A stretch of 64,000 nucleotides of DNA from Mucor racemosus (GCA_027405735.1 JAPEHQ010000024.1:1-64000); one strand, 5' to 3'. Shown: positions 12,329 through 25,844, numbered from the stretch's first letter. Notes: a model not told the origin generated them from the sequence alone. A program made the numbers and translations.

Positions 12329-13903
12329 GGCTTTATAATAAAATTTAAGGGTTGCCATAGGCGTATTTACTAAACTCCAACCAAATTTGTATCATAAAAA
12401 TCTCGACAAAATTAATAGATACAGTAAAATGAATTGCAGACTCGTTTTTAGCAGCAAATTTTACCGCAGCAAAGTTGGTTGCCTGATTTCTGCTGATACT
12501 TTTGTAAAAAAATGTGAAAATTCTCCAAATTGTTAAAACTACAAAACAGAAAAACAAAACAAAACAGGATTTACAATTACAAGGTCTAGGGGTCCAAAAA
12601 TTATCCAAAAAAAAAAAACCACTCCTGAAACTTTAATGTATAATAAAACATTAAAAAACAAGAAGGTTTAGCTTTGAAAGTATTATTTGCAAGCTTTTAA
12701 AAACTCGAGATATTTGACATAGATTGTGTTTTTAAGCTGGGGTAAAAGCAAGTGTTTCACGTTTGAAGCCCTTGTACTCGCTGAGAAATCAACATGAAGA
12801 GAAATAGCTCTTTTGACAAGATTCTATAGCATCTCAAATATAGCCCTACATTTTTCATTTCCTGATTATCTATTGAAATGGGGGCACGCTCCAATTTTGA
12901 ATATCACCATATAAAATTGTATAATCAGATATGCACATGTAACTGAGCTTGAATTCAAAAAGTGTTCAAATGGAAAAAAAATCCAAAAAAATCCAAAAAA
13001 AACCTTGTATGTTTAATTACTCACAAAAATGCATAGTAAGTTGAACTACCGTATTAAATATCTTGGGTTCAGTTTTTAATTCTGAATCGATCTATGTAGG
13101 TTTTGAAAATGTTTTTTTCATAAAATCTCTAGCAAATTTAATATCAAATTTTAACGGTTTTTGATCAAAAAGTACCTTTCACTCAAATGCAACCCCAACA
13201 TATTTTATTTTTACATTATGCGCAACAAAAGTATCTACAAAATGAGTATTTATACGTAGCTGTAGCCCTATTTTTCGTGGGGATATACATTTTTTTGAAT
13301 TTTTTTTTGTAAAACCGAAAATTTATCCTTGTATATCCTCGTTCAAAATGAATCCTTTTTTGTATCACCAAAAATCAATCATTCAATCTCAATTTTCTCG
13401 ACCAAAAATTAATATTTTTTGACGAGATAAAATTCGTTGGATAGACGCTAATGAGCACTATCCTATGGTTTTACCCTTGCATACCTGCCATCATCCCTTC
13501 ATGGATCTCTATAACAGAAAAAGTGCCCTCACAAAATTTATAAAAAAATAAAAAAAGTCTTTACAGCCATCCAAAACCTAGATATCCTGGTATAGAATGA
13601 AAAATAATCTAGACTTTACCTTAGTATTTTCTCGACTTATTCTCATTTCAAATGCGCTTTCTCAATTTTAAGCTGGCCATCTTTGCATCATTCAAATTTA
13701 TGAAACAATCACTATAGTAACCATCCTTGCTTCACTTAATAAACTTTGTTACCTATACAATCTTGAATCGATCCCTACCGCTTTTCAAGAAAACATTCTA
13801 TTCAAATTCTTTACCACTACAAATATTCTCGTTTTTTCCCTTATTTTGTCCGGTAAAATTCTTGAAACTAGACTTGACGTTTAGAATTATATATCAAAAT
13901 GTG

Positions 13904-16611
13904 CATAATTCTATGAAATGTTTGTGAACCAAGTTATCAAATAATCTCAATTATGCAGGAGATAATAAGCCTAGCCCCGAATTTGGATACAGTACGAGAT
14001 AGCATGCATATACCTATGTAACTACAGAAATGTATAGAAAATTTGCTTTGGGCTTTCCGGGTAGATTAGGCGTTGCGTTTTTTGTGTTGCTAAAACTTTC
14101 AGAATTGTTTGATGTAATGCACTATTGTTTGTTTATGAGCACTTTTTCTTGTCGTCTTTTTTATTCGGATCAATATTATGTTTACTTTGGGGAATGTGGA
14201 ATGTGTTTGTTTTATTTTTTCTCACAAGAACTGTTATAGATATATTCAATATGTATCATATACAAATAACATTTTCAGAATCATGAGATATTTGAGGGTT
14301 AAACATGCATATATAGAAATATGCATGCAGCTGTTTATATTTAGTCTATTTCAAGCAATTGCAACTTTGTATTTGTACTGAAACGCCCCCCCCCCTCTCC
14401 CCTCCAAATGAAGAATTAATTATCTACATGTCAACATATTTGTCTCTAAAGAATCCTTTTTTTAATGGCTTTATATCATTTTTCAAACTAATTTTCTTTT
14501 ACTTAACTTTCCTCTCATTTTCATTTTTTCCTTGCCTCCATTGACAGTCTTCTCATAAATTATACATAAACAAGATAAGGGTTATATAGTGTTCATTATC
14601 TAAACATGTTGCTTTGAACTAAAGAGTGCTGTCAAGTAGTGTACTGTTTTAAAAAAAATCCAAGAAATGTCATTCTTTTTCCATTAATAATTTCTCTTCA
14701 AGAACAAACCCAGGTATTAACTTTGCCTGATTAATTATTTTTACGTATGCCATCTAACTTTTAACTTACCCAATTTATAAATGTCTTTATCAAATATACT
14801 AGCTATTTGATGTCCATGAAGCGAAGAGTAGGAACCTTCTTTAATTCTTTGCTAGCGAAGCACACACTTGTAAATCCTATGATTTTGTCCACACAAAAAT
14901 AGTTCATTGAGAGAAGAAACCTGCCTTTCAAGGCGATCCATTTGTACGAAATATATCTGGAACAAAGCTACTGTTACTACTTGTTCTCTTGGTAAAAAGA
15001 AAAGGAGTTCCTTAGACTTGGACTCATACATGCTATTATCCACTCTGATGTTTTGTCACTGACAGCAGGCACTATCAACATTTTGAGATTGTCTATTATA
15101 CTGTATAACTTTGTCTTGCTGGGTCACTTTTTGGAATTGCTCAAATGCCGTATATTATTAGAAAAATACTGCTCAACAGGGTCACATTTCTTATTATAAA
15201 GGCTCATCAACTAACTGCATACCTGGGGATCCATTTCTGTGATAGAACCGGTTTTCAACGGCCATTATATGACCTGGCTGAGAGGTAAATAGCAAATGCC
15301 TTCCTGATTTTTATTACTATTTTGGTGCCTGTGTTAGAAAATCTGCTATAGATAATGTGCTGCCACCAGATCAAGTATTCCATTTGGATTCATGCTATCC
15401 CCCCCCCAATTCTAATAAAATTGGCTCTCCAAAAATAAGGCATTGCTGAATGAGTGAAAGAAGACCTTTTTTATCTACTTTTTTAGCCGTAACTGACTTT
15501 AATAGATACAAGGAAACATTAGATTTTTATTAACTCTACTCAGTGGTCATCAGTCTTTTGAAATTTCTTTATTTTTTATAATAAACATACTGTCAACGAT
15601 ATATTCTTATTTTTAAATAAGAAATTGTGTTTTTCTATCAAAATAAAATGACCATTATAACCATTTATGAATTACAAAGAATCTCCTCGTATATTTGAAA
15701 CAGATTAGTTGTTAGCTTAGCTATGGGAATTGATGAAAATTATTTGTTTGTGGCAAGATGCTCTAACCGTTTGAGACCATTTACGTATAATATATCGTGT
15801 CAAACGATAGCCAGCGTCTATATTCCAGTTTAGTACTTCAGAATCTATTTGTATGTAATTAATCTTCTAGGATAGCACTCAAATACACTTAAAAGGTATA
15901 AAGAGATAGATAATTTTTTTAAAATTCGGTTTCAAATTTAAAGAGCAAAATAAAGCTTTATTATACTGATTGTCTATTCAAGTATCTACAATAATAATAA
16001 AATGCCCTTTAAAAAGCGCGCCAAAGTATTATGAGTTGTGTAGATTACGCCTAGTTTTTTGTCTGATGACATTGGACCCACAGAGGGTTTCCTCTATCAG
16101 GAAGACCACCAGAGGTGACATCTTGGATTAGAGAAGCAAAACCCTGAGCACTGTTTCAGTTAAAGGGCATAGGTACCTATAAACCTCATAAACCTCATAA
16201 AACAAAGTAAAAATAAGTAAAAAAGTAAAAAGAAATCAGCATAAGAAAAAGGGGAAAATGGTGGCAATCTTATACCAAAATCCCCTTCGGTAATCATTGG
16301 TTTTTCAACATTCTTGACTAAAATATAATAAACACCGTTATGATAATAGAGAATACAAGCAAACTATATTAATTAATACATATAAAGGCAAGTCAGGGCA
16401 AGACAACCTATTAAACCAATGCAATTAGCCTCAAAATTAGCACAGGCGATAATTTAGGCTAATTTTGCTGAAATACATGCTATTTGAGCGTAAAAGAGGT
16501 ATCAGCATCATTGAAATCAATCGTGTTTGATCTAAAATGAACGATCTGGAATGACAGATTATAGTTTTATTTTACTTTAATGAAAAAAAAATAAGGTAAT
16601 TACAATATTAT
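13904..16611. other. Gene-poor interval right of the array
   Basis: No convincing gene was found. There is a C-run near 14386-14395 and several short open frames with no recognisable motif. Around 15110-15290 on the plus strand a frame of about 60 codons ends in a segment reading TAYLGI, which faintly recalls the C-terminal part of LINE-type reverse transcriptases but is too short to call. A minus-strand frame at 14852-15043 is likewise unassigned. These may be relics of decayed mobile elements. Confidence 0.5.
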
Positions 16612-19024
16612 CTATGCTGTCTTTCTAGCTTTAGATGAATGATTTTGTTCATCTTGATCTTCATTAGAATCTCTATTTCTCTTTACAGAAGCGGCGAAAC
16701 TAGGAGGTAAAGGGATATCCAAATCATCGTAACCTGATCCACCTAATGGCACAGTATTATTAGAATCAGTTATTGCTGTGGTTGTGGTTGTTGCTGGTGG
16801 TGGTGTTGGTGTATTGTTGATATTATTGGCTAACAAGATAGATGCTGTACTATTATAATTAACAGTTTTTCTAGGGCCATATAGTGTTTGCCATTGCTGA
16901 TGAGTGATTAATTCCATTTGACTAGCTTCTTTAGTGATACCGAAACCAGTACCTTCATTTTCACGAGAACATCCAGGGAGAAAACTTTGAACTAAACTTA
17001 AGCCGAGAAGTCCAGTTTTGACTAATGGTATTTTGGTTTCATCTCTTAAAATGATCCATGCGTTGTTATCATTGATCCAAGATACTGCAAATGGTGCTAA
17101 AGATGGATACAAGAGTTCAATGGCGGCATTTGTCATTCCTGCAGGAATATTATGAAGGTAGAATCGATTAGGATATGTGACTAATTCAACTGTTTCTTCA
17201 CCCTTGAGATTGATGTATGGAATATCACTACGCATCAAGTAGATACGACCATAATAAGGCACAATTGATTTGTCCATGAATATACTATTGCTCTTTTTGG
17301 TGGCTATTTCATCGTCTGTATCATCGGAATCAGATGCGCTTACTTCTCCTTCCTCTTCTTCCTCTTCTTCTTCCTCTTCCTCTTCCTCTTTTGTCTTTTG
17401 ATCTGAGGATGCTGCTGATGAAGTTGTAGATGAAGATGCGGCTGATGATGAGGATGAATTAGTATTTGTACTACTGATTGAATCGTTTCTCTTTCTTTTT
17501 TCGCCTGCTAGTGTATCTGGTTTATCTACTATTAACAAAATGTGTTAGATTTTTATTACTATTCAAGCAAGAAATAACAAACCTTTCTTTTCATGAATAA
17601 ATGCAATGAATGCTATATAAATAACACCTGTCATATAAGCATCGTAGCCAGCTTCATGCTCGACATCATTTCCAGTGCCAGTATATCTATCAAATCCATC
17701 AGCCATAACTGTAACAAAAAAAGTCAATGATCAAATCTAAACATGTATAAATGTTCTATTTACCAATTTCTTGGCCTGCTTCTTTTAGTTCTTCATTTAC
17801 AGTATTAAATAAAGATCCCAATACGGATGTATTGAAACAATTCTATAAAGAGGAAATTAGATCAAGCATTACCACACAACTTTCCTCCCTTTTTTTTTAT
17901 ATATATATACCTTTAATACGGGGTGGTGTTCTGCCAAATACTTGGTATCTACAATGTTTGGCCACATGCTATTTGTTACAGTTTTAAATTCTTCAATAGT
18001 TCTTGGTAAATACTGCCAAAACTGATCTACAGTATGGAAAATATCATAAGCAGCATTATGTGCAACAACAGGACATTTTGCTTTACGGATCAGCTCAATA
18101 ACAGCACGAAAGTTTAATTTAGGTGACTATAGAACAGATTAGTATCACGTTGTATCAATGCATAAAATGGTTCTTACATTGGCAGCTTTCTTTCTTTTGT
18201 CTTCTTCTCTAAGTCGAGAAATTTGAAGATGTTTACTGTCTCTTTGAGTAGCTTGTAAGAAGCCGTTGTATTTACTGTCTTGAACTTCTTGATAGATCAA
18301 TTTCTTGAAGAATGTACTGTTGACTTGAACAATTAAAGGTTGCTCTGTATTGCCTTGAAGCCATTTATTGATTGCATTTCTATTGTATTCCAAGAAACTT
18401 CTGCCTGATTTAGTCAAATCAGATTCTAATATATAAATTAGTTATAGTTAATATATTCATTTTATTTTTTTATTTTTTACCTTTGATCATTGCACGTCGA
18501 TTCACAACACTTGTACCTTGATTTGATTGAAACATGGAACCTTCTTCTGTATAGTTATAAAATGGAATGCCTTCTTCAATCAACTTGTTGAAATCAAATT
18601 TATTGGATCGTAAAAAGGCTAAACTGCTTGGTGTTGCTGAAAATACACGTCTACTTTGCACGTCGTGAGTATCTGCACCAAAGATATAAAAGTTGAATGG
18701 TTTGGCAATATAATCGCCAGTAGATGGATCTCTTTTGAATGCACATACACCATATTGAATAATCGTGAATTCTTGAACGCAGCTTTTAAGCTTTAAATAT
18801 CTAGTTGATATTTCATCAGCATGTTGAAACTGAACATCAGGTGTAGAAAGACCTATTTTATATATATATATATATTATATTATATATGAATATTGTATCA
18901 TGGTTTAATCTTTTTCTTCGTTCAAACCTGTGAATTCTGTATCAATTGAAATGAAATCAGCTTCAGTCATGGCTTCCTCAATAAGAGGCAACTTTTCTTC
19001 AAACTCTTTTCTTAATACTTCCAT
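16612..19024 (-). CDS. PARN: Poly(A)-specific ribonuclease (PARN, CAF1 family)
   Basis: Seven exons on the minus strand: 18928-19024, 18481-18852, 18178-18425, 17911-18126, 17764-17842, 17583-17708 and 16612-17528. The total is 2055 bases, 684 residues, in phase throughout. PARN shortens mRNA poly(A) tails as a 3' exonuclease of the DEDD superfamily. The first acidic pair of the DEDD set is visible as IDTEF (Asp28 and Glu30). An R3H-like insert follows in the third exon, then the second half of the nuclease fold with VVAHNAAYD and DTKYLA, and HEAGYDAYMTG carrying the conserved His and Asp. The last exon holds an acidic, serine-rich spacer, then an RRM-like region (around FYLHNIPAG) and a low-complexity, basic tail. 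The start is the ATG just before the conserved N-terminus. It is divergent from the myosin gene across 825 bases. Confidence 0.93.
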
Positions 19025-19849
19025 TGCTAACAAGTTCAAGTTTAAATTTTTTGAATAGACATCCTTCAAGTTTAATCAAGTAAAGCTATTAAGTCCTGCT
19101 TCTTTGTCCCTAAAAGAGTACTGCTTTTCGTGGCTCGTGTAAGCCTTTTGAGTAACAGAATTACCAAATACACTTGTTATTTTACTGTTACAAATGCATG
19201 AAATTGATTAGATAATCTTGGTTTGCAGAATTCATTATTTCTACTGCAATTCTATTGAGATTTCTATCAATTTTGTCCAGATTTGAAGTTTAAAAATCAC
19301 TATCATTGCTGTCTTTTCCGCTCTCGGAGAGATATTAAATACAATGATGTTTATGAATCGAGTAGGTATATGTATTGTAAAAGTACTTGTAATCCATATT
19401 ATTATGATTGTATTTAAATTAAATTACAATCATCCAAGAACATTCAAGGATATAATGACAAAGGTTGCCCATTGAGAAATATTTATATATAATGCTATCT
19501 AGTAAAAATTGTAGTTTTATTAATGTAGAGTAAAAACTAAAAATGGGAATATATATAATGAGATGTTGCAATCATGTTCAATTATTAAATAGTATATAAA
19601 AATATGTCTTATTGGGGGCGTAAAAACCCTTTAAAATTGATTCTTGCGGAATATTTCATTATTTTGGCCCCTTGGAAATGGAGCTACATTGTCTCCAAAT
19701 GTGAATTAGAAAATCAACTCATTGAAACATTATTAGAAATCATTCATTCAATTGGGCGAAACCACGATTATCATAAAAATCTCACTAAATTTCCTTTTTC
19801 TCGACTTTTTCTCTTCATTTTCTTAAAATCCATAACGAAAATCCCTACC
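19025..19849. promoter_or_regulatory. Shared upstream region of PARN and myosin I
   Basis: This 825-base AT-rich interval separates the two divergent start codons and presumably holds both promoters. No classical TATA box or named operator could be singled out from the general AT richness. A plus-strand open frame at 19604-19897 lies here and overlaps the myosin start in a wrong frame, so it is not called as a gene. Confidence 0.4.
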
Positions 19850-20810
19850 ATGAAAGTAAAATTTCCCATTGCAAATGTTGTATCGAAGTTTTTATAATAA
19901 TCAATCAATTTTTTATAGCGATTTGGAGGAGGAAAAAAAGGTGGAGGAGAGAAAAAGGTGATAAAAGCCAATAGACCTACAAGGGCTGATTGGAAAGAAG
20001 GCATGAAGAAGAAACAAGTTGGTGTTTCTGATATGACCTTATTGACAAAAATCACGGATGAAGCTATCAATGAAAATTTAGAAGTACGTTGGAAGAACGG
20101 AGACATTTATGTAAGTATTCATGTTGAATAGTAAAACTTGTGCTAATTTATCCACCATAGACATATATCGGCCATGTACTCATTAGTGTGAATCCATTTA
20201 AAGATTTGGGTATTTATACGGATGAAATATTGCAAACTTATAAAGGAAAGAATCTTTTGGAGGTAAAATACTACTTGTTAAGAAATAGAGTTACATTTAT
20301 TAATGCAATTATTAGGTTACACCACATGTGTTTGCAATTGCAGAAGCTTCATATCATCATATGAATAGTTATAAAGAAAATCAATGTATTATTATTAGTG
20401 GCGAATCTGGTGCGGGTAAAACAGAAGCTGCCAAGAGAATTATGCAGTATATTGCTGCTGTTTCTGAAGGTAAAAGTGCTGCTATTCAAGAAATCAAAGA
20501 AATGGTTTTGGCTACAAATCCTTTATTGGAAAGTTTTGGTTGTGCAAAAACATTGAGAAATGATAATTCTAGTCGACATGGTAAATATTTAGAAATTCAA
20601 TTCAGCGCTCAAGGTGAGCCTGTTGGTGCAGTTATTACAAATTATTTGTTGGAGAAGGTATGTTTAATTAGATTGATGGCTTCTATATATATATATATTA
20701 TATATATTGATCTCATTGAATCAGAATCGTGTGGTTGGGCAAATTGAAAATGAAAGAAATTTTCATATCTTTTACCAATTAACAAAATCTGCTCCTGCTG
20801 AATATAAAGG

Positions 20811-20862
<52 letters not shown>

Positions 20863-23800
20863 TATACCATTAAATCAGATTGTAACATTTTGTTTGATTT
20901 ATAGAACAGTATGGATTACAAGGTCCCGAAAGTTTCTTATATACTAGTCGTAGCAATTGTTTAAATGTTGAGGGCATCAATGATATGAATGATTTTCAGG
21001 ATACATTGAAGGCCATGGATATTATTGGTTTGCAACAAGCTGAAAAAGATGATATTTTCAAAATGTTATCTGTCATTTTATGGCTTGGTAATGTTGTATT
21101 TACTGAAAATGATCAAGGACATGCAGTTATAACTGATGCAGATGGTATGTAGTTATATATATATATATAAACTAAGTTGTTATTGTTAAATGTTATGTTT
21201 CAGTGGTAAATTTCATTGCATACCTGACTCAAGTCGAATATGCTGATCTTAATAAAGCATTAACAGTTCGTATCATGGAAACACAGCGTGGTGGTCGTCG
21301 TGGAAGTGTTTATGAGGTTCCACTTAATATCAACCAAGCAACTTCAGTACGAGATGCACTTGCAAAAACAATTTACGAAAGATTATTCGAATGGATTGTT
21401 ACCCGAGTCAATGTATCTTTGCAAGCTCGTGGTGATGTACGACATACAATTGGTGTTTTGGATATTTATGGTTTTGAAATCTTTGAAAATAACAATTTTG
21501 AGCAATTATGTATCAATTATGTGAATGAAAAATTACAGCAAATCTTTATTGAACTCACACTCAAGGCTGAACAAGATGAATATGTTCGGGAACAAATTGA
21601 ATGGAATCCTATCAAGTTTTTTGATAACAAGGTGGTTTGTGATTTAATTGAAGCTAAACGTCCTCCTGGAATATTTGCTGCTTTAAACGATGCTTGTGCT
21701 ACTGCTCATGCAGATCCTGGTGCTGCTGATAACTCGTTTGTACAAAGGCTGGGCTTCTTGTCTTCCAATCCTCATTTTGAGGCTCGTGGGTCTCAGTTCT
21801 TGGTTCGTCACTACGCTGGTGATGTATATTATAGCATTGCTGGTATTACTGATAAAAACAAAGATGCATTACTGAAAGATTTATTGGATCTTGCAGCAGG
21901 TTCAAAAGACCCTTTCATATCAAAAACTTTGTTTTCTGAACGAATTGATCCAGATTCTAAAAAGAGACCGCCTACTGCAAGTGATAAGATCAAATACTCT
22001 TGCAATGCACTAGTAGAAAAGTTAATGATTTGCCATCCAAGTTATATTCGTACTATTAAACCAAACGATAATCGAAGTTCGACAGAATACAACATACAAA
22101 GAGTTCATCATCAAATCAAATATCTTGGTCTATGTGAAAATATTCGAGTTAGAAGAGCTGGTTTTGCATATAGAACTGTATTTGACAAGTTTGTAGAAAG
22201 ATTTTATCTATTATGTCCTACAACTGGTTATGCTGGTGATTACATTTGGCAAGGTGATGCTAGAAGTGGTTGTTTAGAAATTCTAAAGTACAATCATATA
22301 CCTGTAGATGAATGGCAAATGGGTACATCCAAAATATTTATCAAGCATCCTGAAACAATATTTGGCCTTGAAGGATTAAGGGACAAGTATTGGCACAATA
22401 TGGCTATTCGTATTCAGCGTGCATGGAGAGCTCATGTTAGACACAAGATTGAATGTGCTACAAAAATTCAAAGATTTTGGAGACGAAACAAGCACAATAT
22501 TGGGTATTTACAGTTAAGAGATTATGGCCATCAATTATTAGGTGGTAGAAAAGAACGTCGTAGATTCTCTTTGGTTAGTCAACGTATGTTTTTAGGGGAT
22601 TATTTGGATGTGCAGAATGGATCTGGTTTAGCTACAATGATTCGTAATGCCATCAATCTTAAACCCGGAGAGCAAGTTTTGTTTAGTATGAAGGGATCCA
22701 CATTAGTTCCAAGAGCCATGCGATCTAGCGTACCTAGTCCTAGAACATTTGTAATGACAAACCATAACTTTCATATTATAGTAACCACAAAAAATGGTAA
22801 ATCAATTCAAATGATTGATGAAAAGGTGATTTCATTGAATATCATTAGAAGTGCCAGTGTATCTACACTTCGGGATGATTGGGTTATTCTTCATCTTGAT
22901 TCTTCTCCTGACGGTAGTGATTGTGTTATTTCATGTATATTCAAAACAGAATTACTTGCTCGCTTATCTCAAGTTACAAATGGAAGAATTATAGTGAATG
23001 TAGAACAACAAATTCAATATAAAAAGAAGGGTGGAAAGGTGGTTACAATGAAGTTTATTAAAGATGAAAAGATTCCTCGAGATGATTTTTATAAGAGTCA
23101 TGTTGTACATGTTCAATCTGGTGAACCTCCTAATAGCCGTAAGTTTGATTGTGGAATATCATGAATTCAATTAACATTTTTGCTTTGTAGAATCTCGCCC
23201 ACCTGCTGCTAGAAAGTCTAGGTTGAATAATACAAATATACAACAGCGTCAACCTGCTAGAAAACCAACTACTGTCGCTACTAATTCGATTCCTCAATCT
23301 ATCGCTGCTCCTACAGCCGTGTATACATCAAATGTAAATAATGGAAATCAAGCTAGATCGAATTTCCCTGCTCCAGCAATTGCTACTCCACAACAACAAC
23401 AACACCAACAACAACAACAACAACAACCATCAGCTGCTGTTTCTACACTTCCTATTTACAAAGCCATCTATCCTTTCCAATCTCAAGAGGGAGGAGAAGT
23501 TTCATTTCAAAAAGATGATATTATGGAGATTGTCGAGAAAGATGAAAATGGTTGGTGGTTGGCTCGCATCAATGGTAAAGATGGTTGGGTGCCTAGTAAT
23601 TACCTTGAGGAATGTGTTGCCCCAAAGCCTCCTCCTTTACCACCTGCTCCACCAGCTAAAAGAAGAGTACCACCTCCTGTTCAACAACAACAACAACAAC
23701 AACAACAGCAACAGAGTATTCAGCAGCCTACTTCTCAACTTCAACCTAAACCTGTTGCTGTTAATCGTATGAGTCAATACGGCGATGCTGTTTCTGTTAT

Positions 23801-24203
23801 GCCTGGTGTAGGTGGTCCCACAACAAATGGTGTTCCTGCATGGAGAGCTGCATTGAATGCTAAAAATGCTGCTGCAAATAATACAACAAATGATATCACA
23901 TCTACAACAGCGAGTAGAGGTCCACCTGTCCCGGCTAAACCTTCAATTTCTACCAGTAGACCTACTCCAGACAGTGGTAGACCTGCTCCAAGCATTCCTA
24001 GAAGACCCCAAGCAGCTCCTAGTCCTCAAGCACCACCTAGAAATAGTAGCCCAGCAGCACTTTCATTAGCTGATGCTGTAAGTATAGTTTAAATGAACAT
24101 ATGAATCTTTTTTTTATTTTATTAATTGGTTTAATATGAAATGATATAGATTAAAGCAAGAAGACAACAAGCATCAGTAAGTGATGATGATGAAGACTGG
24201 TAG
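19850..24203 (+). CDS. MYO1: Class I myosin (actin-based motor, fungal long-tailed type)
   Basis: Nine exons: 19850-19855, 19919-20110, 20161-20262, 20316-20657, 20725-20809, 20905-21144, 21204-23138, 23191-24077 and 24150-24203. Total 3843 bases, 1280 residues, in phase. The motor domain has the P-loop GESGAGKT (residues 129-136) and the switch II segment DIYGFEIF. The TEDS-rule position is a serine (about residue 357, RRGSVYEV), the site that PAK-type kinases phosphorylate in this class. IQ-like helices follow ([11 protein letters not shown]), then a TH1 membrane-binding region, glutamine- and proline-rich linkers, an SH3 domain (about 1056-1110, ending WVPSNYLEE), and a C-terminal acidic tail DDDEDW that in fungi binds the Arp2/3 complex. 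Expected role: actin patch dynamics, endocytosis and polar growth. The tiny first exon (ATG AAA) is inferred from splice signals and phase. Confidence 0.95.
20824..20860 (+). repeat. GT dinucleotide microsatellite in a myosin intron
   Basis: An uninterrupted TG/GT run of about 37 bases lies inside the fifth myosin intron (20810-20904), right after a short TA run that follows the donor site. It is likely length-polymorphic and could serve as a strain marker. Confidence 0.95.
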
Positions 24204-24205
24204 AT

Positions 24206-25844
24206 TTATTGTTGTTGTTGTCTTTCTCTTCTTTTAGCCTTTATATAAAACAAATCATTAGTGCTTTTTCACATTACATAAAAAAAAAATAACTTTACAT
24301 CAAAATATTCTTGAACGTCTTCCTTTGTAACGACTTTTCCTGTTTCTTTAAATGACTCAAAAAATGTTTTCAAATCTGAAGATAATGTTTGGAATGCCCT
24401 TAAGCTTTCTATAGCTTGTACTCTGTCCATACGTTGCAATTGTTCCATTCCGATTTCCAGTAATGATTTTCCTACATCTTCATCGTTTTCAGGTTCAACT
24501 GTTGCTTCTTCTTCCAATAGATGTTCTACATGGTGAGATTTATAATCTTGCAAACACTAGATTGTTTGTTAGAATGATATTATTCTTACATGCAAAAAAT
24601 GACATTACCTTGGCACATTTACAAAGATTTTGTCTCCAATTATCCTGTAAAAATATTTCAATATGATCATGTTCTGGAAGCAATGTTATGTCGACTAAAT
24701 TGAAGTGATTAGTACATGTTAGATTACTTGCAACATTGTATTTCTTACCATTTTGACAATCAGTATCACTTTTCATCTTTTTAAATACATTGGCAATGAT
24801 ATTCTGCTTTCCTTCAGTTTCATCCTCTCGTTTTCTCTTCTCGCCAGTAGCTGTGGTGTCTTGATTTAGTGATGAAATTTCTTGATTTGCTACTGCAGTA
24901 TCTTGGTTAGGAGTTATGGCGTCTTGATTTGTTACTGTAGTTTCGTGATTTGCTGCAGTTACATCTTGATTTGGTGTCTCAACAACCTCTAATTCTTTTT
25001 CCTTTGTCTCGTCTACTTGTCCTTCGGGCAGAATCCATTGATGAATAGGTTCATTACCTTTAGAAAGGCCAAAACTGAATTTAACATCCTTTCCATTCAT
25101 CACGAAAGGGTATTTCTTTGTACAATCTCTACAAACGTAACAATCAAACTCATCGATAGCCTCGGGGATCTATTTTTGTTTTTGACAGATTAATGAACGC
25201 GTTAGTATGAAATAGACATGTACGCGTTCTATTATAACTATAATTACATTTCCGATGCATCTTTCATGAAACCAATCTTCGCAAGCAATGCACTAAAATA
25301 ATCATTAATAAATTGTTTTATGAATTGAATACATTTTATCATTACTTGGTACATTGTAGCCTCTTCTTTTTCGGGATCGTAAGTTTGATCACACCTATAA
25401 AAAGCTTAATATATATTCCAAATGTTAAATGGAGTAGGAATAATACCTGCAGTATAGATTTTTAAAGTTATGATTGTATTGATTTCTCTCATTTGTTGTG
25501 AAATCTAGTTTTTCAGGTACCATACGAGAACAACTATGACCACCAAATTTTCCTGATAAACCACAATCGCATCTGAAATTTCTCTTTGGAAAAAGCTCAA
25601 ATAAGTCATGGCTTGCATGACAAGCGATGGAGCAACTATAACACATGCCAGCAGGCTCTTCACCTTGATCTATAGTACAAGTTTTACACGCATAAAGGGG
25701 TTGACGGATATAACCCAAAGAGAAAGTACATTTTTCAAAGTTTCCGGGAAGAATATCCTGAGCATCTTTCTCTAATTTTTCCTGACGTTGAATATAATCC
25801 AAAGCAGTTTCTGTACCATCTTTATTGTTGATATTATTTGCCAT
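24206..25844 (-). CDS. UBR7: UBR7/Mlo2-like protein (UBR box and PHD-like finger)
   Basis: Seven exons: 25447-25844, 25346-25394, 25248-25292, 24749-25169, 24609-24694, 24299-24556 and 24206-24238. Total 1290 bases, 429 residues, in phase. The first exon holds a UBR-type zinc region (CTFSLGYIRQPLYACKTC, then CYSCSIACHASHDLFELF and CDCG). Exons 2-4 give a PHD-like finger (CIACEDWFHERC and CYVCRDC). The last part matches the UBR7 C-terminal block (NLCKCAK, MDRVQAIE, GKVVTKEDV). UBR7 proteins are putative ubiquitin ligases or chromatin regulators. The middle has eight-residue repeats around NQD. The MANN start was chosen over an upstream in-frame Met whose extension is hydrophobic and unlike the family. 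The last intron (24239-24298) uses a rare AAG acceptor but has donor GTAAAG and branch ACTAAT. Without it the protein would end at 24269. Confidence 0.88.

Larger units (their letters stand above)
1..13903 (+). repeat. Tandem array of six ~2303-bp units
   Basis: Six head-to-tail copies follow each other with a period of 2302-2304 bases. The same landmark recurs at 2210, 4513, 6815, 9119, 11423 and 13727. Units 2-6 look almost identical, and the differences I see are mainly changes of one or two bases in A or T runs. Unit 1 (1-2302) carries about ten extra small indels. Each unit has a gene-bearing part (about 0.8 kb) and an AT-rich non-coding part (about 1.4 kb). The array breaks off at 13903, about 85 bases into a seventh unit, and begins at the very first base of the window, so its true left end is not seen. 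No rRNA, tRNA or telomere-type motif was seen in the unit. The minus-strand open frame in each unit changes length with an A-run and is probably chance. Confidence 0.97.

Noticed and set aside
15110..15290. Possible LINE reverse transcriptase tail
   Set aside because: Only a short TAYLGI-type motif in about 60 codons. There is no catalytic motif and no flanking homology.
19604..19897. 97-codon plus-strand frame before the myosin gene
   Set aside because: It overlaps the myosin start in another frame, has no motif, and lies in the divergent promoter.
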